A stretch of 64,000 nt of DNA from Hyaloscypha bicolor E (GCF_002865645.1 NW_020194619.1:744001-808000), one strand, 5' to 3'; shown: positions 43,190 through 56,351, counted from the stretch's first letter. The notes: generated by a model not told the origin, from the sequence alone. Made by a program: numbers and translations.

Positions 43190-45313
43190 ATGGTTAGCAA
43201 AAGCCGCTTCGATGTCATTGTCATGGGAGCTGGTGAGCAGAAACGCATCTGCTAACAATGTTTGCTGATAGTCTGGTCCTCACCCAGGTATTTCAGGCAT
43301 AAACATATCTCAGTTGTCGACTGCTCATCCTCGACAAAAATAATTGCGTAGAGGGAACATGAAACTCCAGCACGAACTTCTATCAAAAACGGTCATCTCA
43401 CAATGCAAACCCGTTAATCTTTGTCCAACTTGTAGGAAGAGGATATGATTCTTTCTGGACTCAATAGCTGGTTGGAACCGCCGAGTTCTCACATGTCCAA
43501 ATGGCACGACCACCAAAGACAGAAACCTACCTTGAGTTCTTCAAGGCGAAGCACACTACGCAATACTTAGAAAGCTACGTGGATGTTCAAAACTTTGTGG
43601 CCAGCCTTTACGCGATAGACTCAGACTGGGAATTGAAGTAGAATTCGTCCAAAGAGATGGGTGGGGGTGGATCTTGTCTGCTAAAGAACAATCTACTGGG
43701 GTCAAGCAGAAGTATCGCGCCTCGAAACTAATAGTCGCAAGAGGCATAACATCCATTCCAAATATCCCCTCTCTACCAGGAGAGTTCGGTGACCCAATGA
43801 TTCACTACTATGTGTATTCTCGAGCCAGTTTTACCGACTGAGCCGAGCTCTTCCAGGAAATTTTCGGATCATCTGGAGTTTTGTTGACACCCGGGCTAGA
43901 TAAGGTTGCCGTGCTTGGAGAGGGCAGATCTTGAGTAGATATGGTCTACTCTGCCATGAAAGCAGGCAGGAAAGTTAATTGGGTTCTCAAAGCTACCGAA
44001 ACATCTAGCCCAGGGTTTTTTCTCCCCCCGAAAGGGATAGGACCTTGCAAAAATGCGCTTGAGGCCGCTATGACAAGATTAGCATCGACGTTTACTCCAC
44101 CGCCCATGAACGGGAATGGTTGGTGGACGAAGCTGCTCCATTCTATTAAGTACGGTGCCAAATGATGGGTGCCTTTTGGTAGACTGTGGACGCCTAGACC
44201 CGTAAAGAGGCAGATTTCGAAAGAAGGAAATCCTTACAAGGTTTCAATAAGTTGACTCCGCACTCGCCGTAAGAGTTGAGAGCACTGAAAGTTCCCTGCG
44301 GAAGTATCAACTGTGGGATAGAATATTCTGGAAAACGCTACTGGAGGTCTCCTCAACCATGCCTACTTCTTTGATACTATTGCGTCTGGAGTGCGTGTCC
44401 ATTGCGGAGATATCCTCTACGTCAAACAGGGCTTGCCCTGTCTCACAAACGGAGAAGAAATTTCTTCCGATGCTATTCTCTGCGGCACAGGCCGGTAAGA
44501 TTATTGTCACGGTGATGGAGGATAATTTCTGCGGGCGCGGAGAGCTGGGGTCCTGTTTGAGAAGCTATCATAAGTCTATGGCTATGGTATCTTAGGAACT
44601 AAGACAGCTCCGAGGCTCTCAACTGCTTCGAATGTCTCGGCATTACGGTGCTGATTCTCTGAGCAGGGTACCATCTTTGCAATTCTTTTCCCAAGAACTC
44701 CGCAAGGAACTTGGCTTGCCGCACACGTTCTGTAGCGAGTCCGATGAAGAGAAAGCACACTGGAAATACCTCAACGATGCCGCAGACCAACAGGTCGTCT
44801 CTTCTTTCCCACAGCTTGCAGATCCTCCCCCACACTACCACTACCAGAAACCAGTCATATCGGCCCCCCTATAGCCTGTATAAACTCATAGCGCTCGTTT
44901 CAAAATCCGCCGATGCCACACAGGATCCTTCAATTGTGTTCATTGGCCATATCGGAGTTGGAAATTATTTCCCTGCCGTAGGATGCCAGGCAAGCTGGGC
45001 AACAAAATATTTGGATGGAAAGCTGGCCGTCCCAGCGTGGCAAGCGCAGGAGCGGGAGATTGCTCTTTCCACAGCCTGGAATCGACGACGATATCTTAGT
45101 CGTGGAATGTAAGGAAACAACATGACTTTCGAATTGACCGGTGACATGGATAGCTTATTGGAGAATCTCGGGCAAAGCAGTCATCAGGGCTTCAGAAAAG
45201 ACTTCCTTGTGCTCTGCAAAACCAGCGACTTTGCTGGTCTGAAGGATGAGTACATACGTACGTATGGCCGTGATGTTCAGAGTGAGAGTCGATGTACGAG
45301 CTCGTCAAAATAA
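43190..45313 (+). pseudogene. decayed FAD-dependent (flavin/Baeyer-Villiger-type) monooxygenase gene
   Basis: An ATG at 43190 opens MVSKSRFDVIVMGAG, the start of a Rossmann FAD site; the GISG that should complete it lies about 50 bp on, past a possible short intron. Further recognisable pieces are IVARGITSIPNIPSLPGEFG (about 43733), KVAVLGEGRS (NADPH site, about 43905), VYSAMKAGRKVNWVLKATET (about 43950), a C-terminal YFFDTIASGVRVHCGD block (about 44367) and a last open stretch at 45122-45313. More than a dozen stops and several frame changes separate them, and no frame or splice set restores a full protein. Size and order fit the family. Stops include TGA and frameshifts, so decay is not only by C-to-T change. 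Confidence 0.8.
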
Positions 45314-45738
45314 ATCTACCCCATGTTTTATTCTCTATTATGGGTTGAATTTGTGCGGACAGACGCATGAAAATGTCGATGATACTGCAGTTCCTAGGGT
45401 CGTTTAATAATCATCAATTGAAATTTCCCTAACGTTCGCTGGTATTAGCAACCCGAGTCGTCCACACTTGACGTTTAATTGAACGCTCTATGAAGGCGTT
45501 AGTTCCTGCTTTTGTGTACAGTCAGGGGTAGCGAGGTAGTCTCGGCACCCACCCAAGTCCTTTGATGAGTGAGCAACTTTTACAGTAGCTTCAAATACCC
45601 CGCCAAAATTTCTGGGATCTGAAAATTGACCAACACCTCCAAACTATGACTCGATTGCATAAGGAAATTTCCGCCCTCATCATCCGAGTGAAACATCTCC
45701 TCTTACCCATACTCGACGTCCGATAACGCATTCTCAAA
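45314..45738. other. promoter region of RPC1
   Basis: Intergenic; no elements assigned. Confidence 0.5.
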
Positions 45739-48700
45739 ATGCAGCTCATGTTGACCGGCGGGACCGAGTCTGTAAAGGCTCAGGTCGTGGACAAAGGCAG
45801 ATATACCAATGCAAAGTTCCCACTGTGTACAGTTTGCTAACATTGTTCTTCTGCAGTACCGAAGCGGTTCAAGAACCTCAAGTTCGGGATCAACTCAAAT
45901 CAAGGGATTGTCAACCAGGCCGTCCTCGAAGTCTCGGACCGAATGCTCTACGATGTCGAAAAGATGCGAAGGCCCGTTCAACATGGTGCATTGGACTCTA
46001 GATTAGTGGGACTCACCGAGTCTTAGTATGCTGGTGTTCTCTTTGGCTGATGCTCGAATCTATCAGGGCACCTCGAGCAAGACCGGCATCTGCGAAACCT
46101 GCGGTGAAGGACTCCAGAACTGCAACGGGCATTTTGGCCATGTCAGGCTGGCCCTTCCTGCATTTCACATTGGATATCTGAAGTTGGTTATGAATATCTT
46201 ACAGAATATCTGCAAAGTATGCCGCCTCACACATTCAGAGGCATCCTAGGGTCTAATATTTGCCGTAGGACTGCGCAAGAGTACTGCTTACAGACACCGA
46301 TCGCCGAAGCTTCCTGAAGGAATTACGAAGACCTGGGATCGACAATTTGAAGAGAACGCAGATCTGCAAAAGGATTAACGAGCAATGCCGCAAAGCAAAG
46401 ATATGTCCACATTGCGACGCAGTCAACGGCCAGATCCGAAAGATCGGCGTGCTCAAGTTGGCTCACGATAAATACCAGGCCTACAACAAATCAACTGCTG
46501 CAAAGAAAGTAGCTCCTGCGAGTTTGGTCACTTTCCAGAAATCTTTCGAGGAGGCGAAAAAGAACAATACAGATCTTGACAAGCATATGAAGAAGGCTAT
46601 GGATGATTTGAACCCGCTCAGGGTCCTAAATCTTTTCAAGATGATTACTCCAAATGACTGCGAGCTTTTGGGCATGAACCCTGCCGAAGGCAGACCAGAA
46701 ATGTTTATATGGCAATTCGTGCCGGCACCTCCTATTTGTATCCGCCCTTCAGTCGCGCAGGAGAATGCAAGCACCGAAGATGATCTCACAACCAAATTGG
46801 CTGATATTGTCCATATCAGCTCCTTGATTCGTGCGGCATTGCAAAAAGGACAGCCAGTGCAAACCATCATGGAGCAATGGGACTACCTCCAGTTGCAAAT
46901 TGCCATGTATGTGAACAGCGACGTCCCTGGTCTTCAGCAACCTGGTTTCGGAAAGGCTATTCGAGGTTTCTGCCAACGGTTAAAAGGAAAGCAGGGTCGA
47001 TTTCGTGGCAATCTATCAGGGAAGCGTGTCGACTTTTCAGGGCGAACTGTCATTTCGCCAGATCCAAACCTGGGCATCGATCAGGTTGCAATTCCAATAC
47101 TGGTTGCTAAAAATCTCACATACCCGGAACGGGTCCAACGGCATAATATCGAGAAGCTGAGACGGTGTATTTTGAACGGGCCAAATATCCACCCTGGAGC
47201 TCAACAGATTCTCAAGAAAGACTCAGACCACAAGATCTCTCTGAAATTTGCTCGAAAGGAAATCGAGGCAAAGCACCTGAGGATTGGAGATGTGGTGGAG
47301 AGACATCTCGAAGACGGTGACATCGTTCTCTTCAACAGGCAGCCGTCGCTCCACAAACTCAGTATTATGAGCCATTACGTCAAAGTCAGACCGTGGAGGA
47401 CCTTCCGTCTGAACGAGTGTGTGTGCAATCCGTACAACGCCGATTTCGATGGCGACGAGATGAATTTGCATGTCCCCCAAACGGAAGAGGCAAGGACAGA
47501 GGCAATCAATCTGATGGGGGTCAAGAACAATCTCTCAACACCGAAGAACGGAGAACCGATTATTTCGGCGACCCAAGATTTCATCACAGCGGCATACCTT
47601 CTCAGCAGCAAGGAGAACTTCTTCGATCGAAAGACCTTCACCAATCTCTGCATGTACATGGTAGATGGAAATGTCCACCTTGATCTACCACCTCCTGCAA
47701 TCGTAAAGCCGCAGGCCTTGTGGACGGGAAAGCAAGTTTTCAGTGTCCTCATGCGACCAAACAAGTCATCCCCAGTCAAAGTCAACCTCGACGCAAAATG
47801 CCGAGATTACAAATCCGGCTCCGGCAAATGCCCAGATATGGATCCTAATGACGGCTGGCTGGTAGTACGCAATTCAGAAGTTATGTGTGGTAGAATGGAC
47901 AAGACAACTGTGGGTTCTGGGAAGAAAGACTCCATATTTTACATTATCCTTCGAGACTTCGGCCCGGATGAGGCCGTTCTAGCGATGAATAGGCTTGCGA
48001 AGATCTCTGCGAGATATCTTACAAACCAGGGATTTTCCATCGGTATCAGCGATGTTTATCCATCACAGAAGCTCACGGACAAGAAGCAGGCACTAGTTGA
48101 TAAGGCCTATCTGGAGTGTGAGCAATTGATCCAGACTTTCAAGGAAGGCAAACTGGAGAAAGCTACAGGGTGTAACATGGAGGAGACTCTGGAGAACGCA
48201 ATATCTGGTATTCTCAGCAGAGTTCGACAGCAAGCCGGCGAATACTGTATCGAAACCCTAAGCAAGTGGAACGCCCCACTTATCATGGCCAAGTCCGGAT
48301 CCAAGGGATCAAACATCAACGTCGCGCAAATGGTGGCAGTTGTCGGCCAGCAGATTATTGGGGGACAGCGTGTTCCCGACGGCTTTCAAGACCGAAGTCT
48401 TCCTCATTTTCCAAAAAATGCTCGTCAGCCCCCATCGAAAGGCTTTGTCAAGAACAGTTTCTTCTCGGGCCTCACACCCACAGAATTTCTGTTCCACGCC
48501 ATTTCTGGACGTGAAGGCTTGGTCGATACTGCCGTCAAGACTGCTGAGACTGGTTACATGTCTCGAAGACTCATGAAGTCTCTCGAGGATCTGTCTACGC
48601 AGTACGACGATACAGTGCGGAACTCCTCGGGCATAATTGTTCAGTTCCAATTTGGAGCTGACAAGCTTGATCCTGTCGACATGGAAGGCAGTGCTGTCCC

Positions 48701-50315
48701 TGTCAACTTTGAGCGGACATGGACCCATGCTGAGACTCTTACCTGGGACAACGACGAGCGTTGCATGTTGCCGTTCGAGATTACAGCAGAATGTAACAGG
48801 CTGTTGGCTAACCAAAAGTCTAAGTATGCCCGAAAGGGCCTGCTCGAAGAGTCTCTCGAGTACGATGACCAAAGCGATTATGCGATTGACGAGTTTGAAA
48901 GCGCTCGAGGCTTTCTTGCCACCATCACCAAGTTTGTGGGCGGTCTAGCTTCGCGCATGGCCAGAGTACGACGACAAGCAGGGCTACACGATTTCGAGGA
49001 TGATCCAATGTTAGCGAGAGACTTTCTTGAAAGGAAAGAGGATCAAGGGAGGCGAGACCAAGTGGAACGTGTTGCCAAGGTTTCGCTGTCGACTTTGAAG
49101 GTGTTCATCTCGCTCTGCCTGGACAAATATGCCAAAGCCCACGTTGAACCTGGTCATGCCGTCGGTGCCGTCGGTGCTCAATCCATTGGTGAGCCAGGAA
49201 CTCAGATGACCTTGAAGACCTTCCATTTTGCTGGTGTTGCCGGCATGAGTATCACGCAGGGTGTCCCACGTATCAAGGAGATCATCAACGCGTCTAAAGC
49301 TATCAGCACTCCCGTCATCACCTGCCCCTTGGAGAACAACAAGCAAATTGAAGTTGCCCGCGTGGTGAAGGGTCGTATCGAGAAGACTTACATCTCCGAC
49401 GTTGTCCGCTTCATTGAGGATATGTGGTCGGCAAAGAAGTCAACGCTTTGCCTCTCTGTCGATACCGACGTACTCAACGACATGCATCTCGGCATCACTG
49501 TGGAAGATATTGCCAGAACGATATGCCAGAACCGGAAGCTGAAGATTCGGTACAGCGATGTGACGGTCGTCAGCGATTGTATATTCATCAATGTCACACA
49601 CGAGAATGGTGGAAACACGGGAGGACGTGGCGCTGGTGCGAAAAGCAAGCCGAGCCTAGATGAAGGTGGATCTGATCTTTTACTTCGTGTCAACCATTTG
49701 AAGCGCGCTTTGCCTTCTTTGGCAATCTCAGGCTATCCAGACGCTACTCGGGCTATCATCCAAACATCTGAGCAGAGCGAGCATACGGTACTTGTGGAAG
49801 GCTATGGCCTGCGTGCTTGCATGACAACGGAGGGCGTCATTGGCACCAAATGCACAACCAACGGTGTTATGGAATGCCGCGAAGTGCTTGGAATTGAGGC
49901 AGCACGTACTACTATTGCCAAGGAAATCGGCCTCGTAATGATTGAGATGGGTATAGATCCTCGCCACATGCAGCTTCTCGCAGATGTCATGACATACAAG
50001 GGAGAAGTACTCGGTATCACACGGTTTGGTCTGTCCAAGATGCGAGATAGTGTGTTGCAGCTTGCTTCCTTTGAGAAGACCCCGGATCATCTCTTTGAAG
50101 CCGCCGCAGGAATGAAGTCCGACATGATTGAGGGGGTGAGCGAATGCATCATCATGGGTCAGACTATGAGTGTGGGCACGGGAGCATTCAAAGTCGTTAG
50201 ACGACTGGGTCTCAATCCGGAGGATACCAAAAAGAGGGCCACTGCCTTTGAGGATGCGTGGACGTGGGATCGGGCAGAGCGGAAGATGCAAAAGTCAAGT
50301 CGAGTCGAACTCTAG
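45739..50315 (+). CDS. RPC1: RNA polymerase III largest subunit (Rpc1/C160)
   Basis: Four exons: 45739-45796, 45857-46005, 46067-46216 and 46269-50315, 1467 aa, the usual length. Introns two and three are GT-AG; the first (45797-45856) has a GC donor, an AG acceptor and a TGCTAAC branch site. It is required to join VVDK to VPKRFKNLKFGINSNQ in frame. Visible are the N-terminal zinc site CETCGEGLQNCNGHFGH (78-94), CPHCDAVNGQ, the RFRGNLSGKRVDFSGRTVIS clamp/lid region and the active-site NADFDGDEMN (about 509-518). SFFSGLTPTEFLFHAISGRE (bridge-helix/trigger-loop side) and GAVGAQSIGEPGTQMTLKTF (trigger loop) are also clear. The C-terminus has no heptad repeats, as expected for Pol III. The enzyme transcribes tRNA, 5S and U6 genes. 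Confidence 0.96.
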
Positions 50316-50494
50316 GCAAAGTGGTTTGGTCTTCATAGCGTTGCAGAGCTAGATGGAGTTTTGTCCTTGGAGGAAATCAGCCACCAGAAGATACCCCCTG
50401 GCCGCCAATACGGTTAGACAAATGTATAGAAGAGACGAGATAAAGAACAGTGATACATTTTTCCGCTCTTGGAATATGTTACACATCTCGTGAA

Positions 50495-52880
50495 TCATGC
50501 TACTCTGAACTCCCCGCTTATCCCTTCGAAACTCGTGATTGCTCCACCAACAGCTTTCCAATCTCCGTAGTATTTCACCCGATACTGACCAGGCTCGACC
50601 CAGTCTTCAGTCTCCCAGACTATAGTCACCTCACTCGTACCTATAATCTCGCTGGTTCTCTTCCAATTGAATATCAAGCTCCAATCACCATCATCCCTGA
50701 CCCTCGACCACTTTCCGTGCTCGGCATCCAGCTTCTCGACTGCGGCGTAAGTCTGCTCGAGACGAAGAGAGTTGCGAGGATTTGCGCCGACAAAGGTAGC
50801 AGAGACTAATGAACCAATTGAATATGATGGCTTCACATCTTCCTTCACATCGCCGAAGTGCTTAAACATCGGTGTTCCATCAAAAACCACCCCTGTGATG
50901 AAAGAAAGTGACTTATTTACGTTGTCAGGGGGAAGTGGCCCAGGAATAGGTTTCGATGTTGAGGATGCACCGAGATGGTGAAGATATGTGAGCGTCAAGT
51001 TGATATAAGCGTTCAAGGTGTATGGGCCGTAAAGTGTAGAGGCCCCTTCGTATCTCTGGATGCCATACTCCTCTGGTGTAGCGATATAATGGGTATAGCT
51101 GTTGGCAGGCCCTCCTAGAACGACGATCGGATCGACTTTGGACGATCCAGACAATGCCGAAGATGCAGCTGAGTCGTGAATCGCCTCTTTCCACCGGCGT
51201 CCTGCCATCGTGGTGGCTTCTCCAGGACTGACGATTATCACCAGTTGTCCGGCTCGCAGGACTTGCACATCGACAACATTGGGAGTCCATAGATAGGGTG
51301 TAGTGATTTCTCCAACGTCAAGTAGGATAGGTTTAGGGAAGTGGCATCGCTTCTGGTGCTCACTCGGCTCTTTGATGAAGCCAGAGACCACTCTCCAAAC
51401 GGGCGAAGCATTTGGGGTGTTGGGATTGTTTTGTGTAAAATCAAAAGCCCCGGGCCCATCGGATGTGCCAGCAGCAAAGGAGTAACCTAAAGCGGCCGGG
51501 CAAGTATTCACATAGCTTCCGTTGGCCAGAGGGAAGCTGAAATTGGACATATCCTGGAAGGTATGGAATGACTTCACCGTGTGACCCACGATAGGAGTGC
51601 CAACCGAGTCAAGAGAGTCATAAAGCTTCCTGGCTGGTTCGAATTGCCTTTTCCCAATCTCATAGCAGGAGGAGGCGCCATTGTCAGGGACTCGGAAGAA
51701 GGGGCCACGAGCATGGCAGTATTGGCTTTTGCCGTCGCTGCATGTGCTGTTCTCCAAACTACACTGCTTGCCTGATCCATCCTCGCACCATGCCCCAAGC
51801 ACGTTTGGACTGGTATCCCCAACACTGGCTTGTGAAAAGCCGGCCACAAAACCGTCAGCCACACTATCTTCCTTGGAGAAGCTTTTCTCAAACATATCAG
51901 CTGCAACCCCCTTATTATCCCCAGAGATGAGTGTGTTATTGCCCAGCATCGACGTTCCGTGGGTAGGGAACCACGTCAAAACCCCAATACTTTTGCGATC
52001 AGAGGCACGCTGGAATTTGAGGAGAGTCAAGGTCTTCTCAACTGAGCCATCATCTTCAGTGCTTGTATTGTATTTGCTCCTTTCTTTAGCTGGGTTTGCA
52101 AGATATGCATACAAGCTGCGGTTGATATTTGCGTCCAAGACCTTGGTAGACCCGACCGTCAGGTAGCCAGGCTGCAGGCTTGTGTGGGCTCTTTGAATAG
52201 ACAGAACCGCACCATCAACAATGGCCTGGTAACTTTGCTTATCGAATCCCTTACTAGTGATTTGTGGGAGAAGATAATTTAGCCAAGCTCCTGGTCCAGA
52301 GTGGGAATGGGTGCCAGTTACGGCAACATTGTGCTGTCCATAGACGGCAAAATCGGAACCCAAGCTGGCCAAACCTTTAAGAATCCCGTACCTAACGGCT
52401 GTATCACCAGATTGCGTGTCCAGAACAAGATAGACAAATCTATCTTCCGGATGCCGAACATCTCCTACAATGAAAGCTCGCGAATAAAGTCTTTGACGGA
52501 GGCCGCTACCCACTTGCTTCGTGTCTGCGTAACCCATCATATTGATTTCCACTACGGGACTAGAGGAGTCAGTGATCAATCAGACCTGGAAGAGCTTTGG
52601 ATTCCAACCCTGTGATGTCCGCCTTCCCTACTCCTAACAAGTATTTGTTTCCCTTTGCGCTCTCATGCTCATTTCTATTTCCATCTTGGTTGGTCGTCCT
52701 CCAGAGCCAGTTTGCTTCGAGACCGCCGTGAGATAGGCGCACGAAAGCCATATATCCTAATACCACGGTCGCAACAAGTACTGTGGCCTTGATAGCCTGA
52801 CGTCGCCACCTGGACGCTTGTTGCCTCCATCTTGGTTGAGGCTGGGAAGGGCCGGCCTTCGAATCATGGAGCTGATCCAT
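50495..52880 (-). CDS. neutral/alkaline ceramidase
   Basis: Two exons, high to low: 52880-52609 and 52559-50495 (intron 52560-52608, donor GTTGGA), 778 aa. A signal-anchor span lies at about 32-50 (ATVLVATVVLGYMAFV) after a basic cytosolic head, suggesting a type II membrane or secreted form. The catalytic domain begins LLGVGKADITGPVVEINMMG. It has the zinc-site VTGTHSHSGPGAW, the nucleophile motif SVGDTSPNVLGAWC (active Ser in GDTSPN) and the second metal region PGEATTMAGRRWKEA. The C-terminal Ig-like domain runs from SATFVGANPRNSLRLEQTY to YYGDWKAVGG. The enzyme hydrolyses ceramide to sphingoid base and fatty acid. Confidence 0.95.
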
Positions 52881-53093
52881 GGTACTTTTAAAAAATTATG
52901 TACTTCGCAGTCTGTCAGCCCTCGCACAGGGCGTTTGCGTAACTAGGTCATTGTCCAGTGTCGATGAGCTCGCAAGTGATTTGGTAGCTCCCGCAACTTG
53001 ACCTGCCGTCGCAGCCTCATGCGCGAGGCTGCAAATTTTACACAAACCCAACACCAAGACAATTCGATCACCAAACACAAACCGGCGCACAAC
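52881..53093. promoter_or_regulatory. shared 213-bp divergent promoter of ceramidase and SPF27 genes
   Basis: The two start codons face away at 52880 and 53094. No TATA box or specific site is evident. Confidence 0.55.
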
Positions 53094-53735
53094 ATGTCAC
53101 TCACAAATGCTATCCACGACTCCCTCCCCTACATTGACGCTGAGCCTACGCCTTCAGAGCGTGCCGCCGCATTGGCCCTCATCGTCGAAGAAGTCGGGTC
53201 AGAACAAACAGACAGCCACCCCTCCCTACCCCCCTTAGCACCACAGCACTTTTCCCCTCTGATCGAATCAGAGCTCCTCCGTATCGAGAACAAACAGCCC
53301 CTCGCGGCCATTGACCGCAACCGTTACGAAGCTATCGAGCCGCCTACTACGTCCCCGCACAGCGATGGAAGGCCTCCAGAAACTTTGATGGCCTGGAGGG
53401 AAGCATTGCAGAAAGCCTACACGTCACAATCCTACCTGGTCGGACGAACAACAAATTTAGCATTGTTGGAGAAGTACGGGAAGAATGCCTGGCTGATTGG
53501 GAATGCACAGCTGGAAGATGTGTTGAGAGGACTAGAGATGGAGTTGGGGGAGAGGAAAGCGGAGGTCGATGGCGTTGTTATTGAGAGGAAGAATGCACAG
53601 GAGGCTGTGGGTGGTGAGGTAAAGGGCTTGGAGGAGGCATGGAAGAGGGGCGTGGGTAGGGTGCTGGAGACCGAGGTTGCGGCTGAGGGCGTAAGGAGGG
53701 AGATTTTGGAGCAGAGAAGAGAGGGTGCACGATGA
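53094..53735 (+). CDS. pre-mRNA splicing factor SPF27/BCAS2 (Prp19 complex)
   Basis: Intronless, 213 aa, ATG at 53094. The N-terminus SLTNAIHDSLPYIDAEPTPSER and the following IVEE match the BCAS2 family start, and FSPLIESELLRIENKQPLAAID plus RYEAIEPP are further family marks. The C-terminal third is a long coiled coil rich in Glu, Arg and Leu. In animals and fission yeast (Cwf7) it is a core member of the Prp19/NineTeen complex of the spliceosome. Confidence 0.9.
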   Translation: MSLTNAIHDSLPYIDAEPTPSERAAALALIVEEVGSEQTDSHPSLPPLAPQHFSPLIESELLRIENKQPLAAIDRNRYEAIEPPTTSPHSDGRPPETLMAWREALQKAYTSQSYLVGRTTNLALLEKYGKNAWLIGNAQLEDVLRGLEMELGERKAEVDGVVIERKNAQEAVGGEVKGLEEAWKRGVGRVLETEVAAEGVRREILEQRREGAR

Positions 53736-54004
53736 AGATCCCAGAGAATCCTTCATGATGGGAAGGATTCGCGGGATAAATTTTTGCGCGGTTTGGCGTT
53801 TTAGAGAATTGAACACTGGTGCTAATGTGGCGGTCACTTCGCCCAATTACCAAAAAGTTCAGATAGAATGTTAAGCATAGTTGAAGTGTCATTGAGCTCT
53901 TTGCATCAAAGGTATCTGAGCCACAGAAGCCATTGTATCATGAACAAACGTGACCCCGTGTCTAACGCCTGTCAAATCGATCCTATCCCGAAGTCATTTC
54001 ATCG

Positions 54005-55458
54005 TTACTTCTTGTGAAGTGGATCAATCTCCTCCACACCTTCATACTTCGTTCTTCTCATAATGCTTTCAACAGGACCTAGCAGTCTCTGGAAGCCGTC
54101 CTTTCCTAGTGTAGCTACTTTGACCTCTGTTTTACTGACCACACTCGCCGCTCGTGGGGCGTCGTTCAATAAAGCCAGTTCTCCAAAGTAGTCTCCCTTC
54201 GCGTATTGTTTCACCGATTGTTGCGTACCAGCTTTATACGCCTCGGCTTCGCCACTTTCCAAGAGGTAGAAAGCTTCCCCTGCATCTCCTTCTTTAATGA
54301 TTGCCGTGCCAGCAGGGAACTTTTGGGTCTCCAGCGCATCCGCAATCTTGGATCGCTCGTAGCGAGTTAAAGTCGAAAGAAGTGGAACCTCTTCAAGGAA
54401 ACTCTCGTACAGCCGACGGCGCTGGAATGTAGAGTCCATGAGAATCCGGCGAAATGTGATACGATCAAGAGCCCACAAGGTACAACCAGCTTCAGCAGAC
54501 ATAACAGTGGCTGCTCTTGGGGCGTTATACATGAGAGCAAGCTCACCAAAAGATCCACCAGGCTCTATCGTTGCCACCTTCGAACCAAGACCATCCAGAC
54601 CTGGTTGCAAAGAGCCGGCAGGGTTGACGTAGACGTCGAAAGAGCCTTTTTCAACGACATAGAAAAAGTCACCCTGATCGCCTTGTGTGATGACCTAGAA
54701 GGGTTCTAATTAGCGAAAAGGGAAAAAACACCCTCCCCCCCGGAGATGCTTTCGGCGGGAGTCTCTGCGACTGATGTCAATGAAGTTCGACATACCTTGA
54801 TCCCTTTAGCAGGAATTGGTTTCTCTACTAGCGCACCCAAGACCTGAGAGCTTTGCTCATCGTCAAGGTGACTAAAGAGGAAATTTCCGGAGATAGATTT
54901 CTTCAGTCTTGCTATCTGATCTTCCGATTTGGGGTGGAAGGGTGGCGACCAATTGTCATTGGAAGAAGCCGTGGGGTTAAGAGACTCCGCAGAGACTGAA
55001 GTGCGTCTTCCCATACCATAATGTGCTGGGAAACCTTCGGAGCTCGTGGGCTTGAAGGAGGATGGTGGGCCATCTCCAGAAGCATCCCCGCCGAAGGGGG
55101 CGCCGAAAGTCGAACTGCCTCCTTTGGTGAAAGCAAAGCTTGAGGTCGTGGGAGATGTGATGGTATCGTTCTCCTCTTCCTCCATCACCTTTGAGATTGC
55201 ACCAGAGCTCATTTGCTCCTTCCCCACACCAGTGCCGTCACCGCCGAAGGGGTTGGCATTGGTGCCGAGTCGACCCGGGAACGTACTTCCGGACATCTTG
55301 GGATGTCGGTCGGTAGACAAAAGGAATTGAGCGCGCTCGGATTCGAGTCGACGGCTGAAATAGTTGGCGCAGAACTGAAGGATATCGGCGGGATCAGTCT
55401 TCAGGACCTCTCGGTTGAGGGATTCGATCTCTTCGAGGTATGCAGATGGTAATGACAT
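54005..55458 (-). CDS. cAMP-dependent protein kinase regulatory subunit
   Basis: Two exons, high to low: 55458-54796 and 54694-54005 (intron 54695-54795), 450 aa. Residues 1-45 form the dimerisation/docking domain (YLEEIESLNREVLKTDPADI onward). A Ser/Gly-rich linker holds the inhibitory pseudosubstrate-like site RRTSVS (151-156); the Ser makes it a type II, phosphorylatable site. Two cyclic-nucleotide-binding domains follow, each with its phosphate-binding cassette: FGELALMYNAPRAATV and FGELALLNDAPRAASV. Both Glu and Arg contacts are intact. The intron separates the linker and first helices from CNB-A at KGIK/VITQGDQGDFFYV. It holds PKA inactive until cAMP rises. Confidence 0.96.
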
Positions 55459-55934
55459 CCGTCAGGCCTAGGGTAGGACGAGAAAATTCAATTCTTCTTT
55501 TTACCGTGCTCGATGCGTCTGTGTTTGCCTCAAGGTGCACGTAGATGGTCGACAGCGAGGGTTGGAGGAAGCTCTTGTCGTCGTCTGAGGTTGCCGAGTT
55601 AGTCAACAACGATGAAGTGTAACAGCACAATTACGAACCGTTAATTGCTCGGAAGGGATGGCGGGGAAGGAGAGAGTACCTACGGTGTTGTTGGACTGAG
55701 AGCCGGGAAGCTCTGCAAGAAGATCAGCACAGCTCGTTTCGTCCCAGCAGAACAAAGCAAGCAAGCAAGGAGTGTGAACCGTGGGGCTGCACTGCAGTGT
55801 TTGTACTGGACCAGACTGGTTGTAGATGTAGGTTTGATTGCGAATTGGAAGGGGACGATACGGGGGCAGATGTCTTTCGAGAATTCAAGTCTGCTGTTCA
55901 CAGCAGGGCGGCATGAGTTGAGCAGGGCAGAGCA

Positions 55935-55967
55935 GGGCTGGGCTGGGCTGGGCTGGGCTGGGCTGGG
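55935..55967. repeat. (GGGCT)n microsatellite
   Basis: Six or seven consecutive GGGCT units on the + strand; G-rich, capable of G-quadruplex-like folding. Confidence 0.9.
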
Positions 55968-56268
55968 TGAGGGGCGAGGGGTGAGTGGTGCGAGGTGAGA
56001 AGTGAGTGGTGAGTGGTGAGTAGATGAGTCAAGAGAATGAGTTGAGTTGAGCTGAGTTGAGCTGAGTTGATTTGGGCTGGGCTAATTTTAAGGAGGGGAG
56101 GGGAAGCAGGACGATCGCTTGCTCGTCTTTGGCTTTGGGGGCAGGAGCGAAGGCCAATTTGCGAACCGTGCATTGATATGCGATGGAAGTTCGTAATCGA
56201 AGCCTTCGAGAAGCCATCTAGAAGGCCGAAGGAGCCTGCATGTCGTGCACGACGACGTCGAGGCGGAC

Positions 56269-56304
56269 GCAGGGCAGGCAGGCAGGCAAGCAGGCAGGCA
56301 GGCA
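56269..56304. repeat. (GGCA)n microsatellite
   Basis: About nine GGCA units with one AAGC interruption. Confidence 0.9.
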
Positions 56305-56351
56305 GTCGCCCGCCACCGCCCAGAACCGCCCGCCAGGAAAATGCAAGAGGC

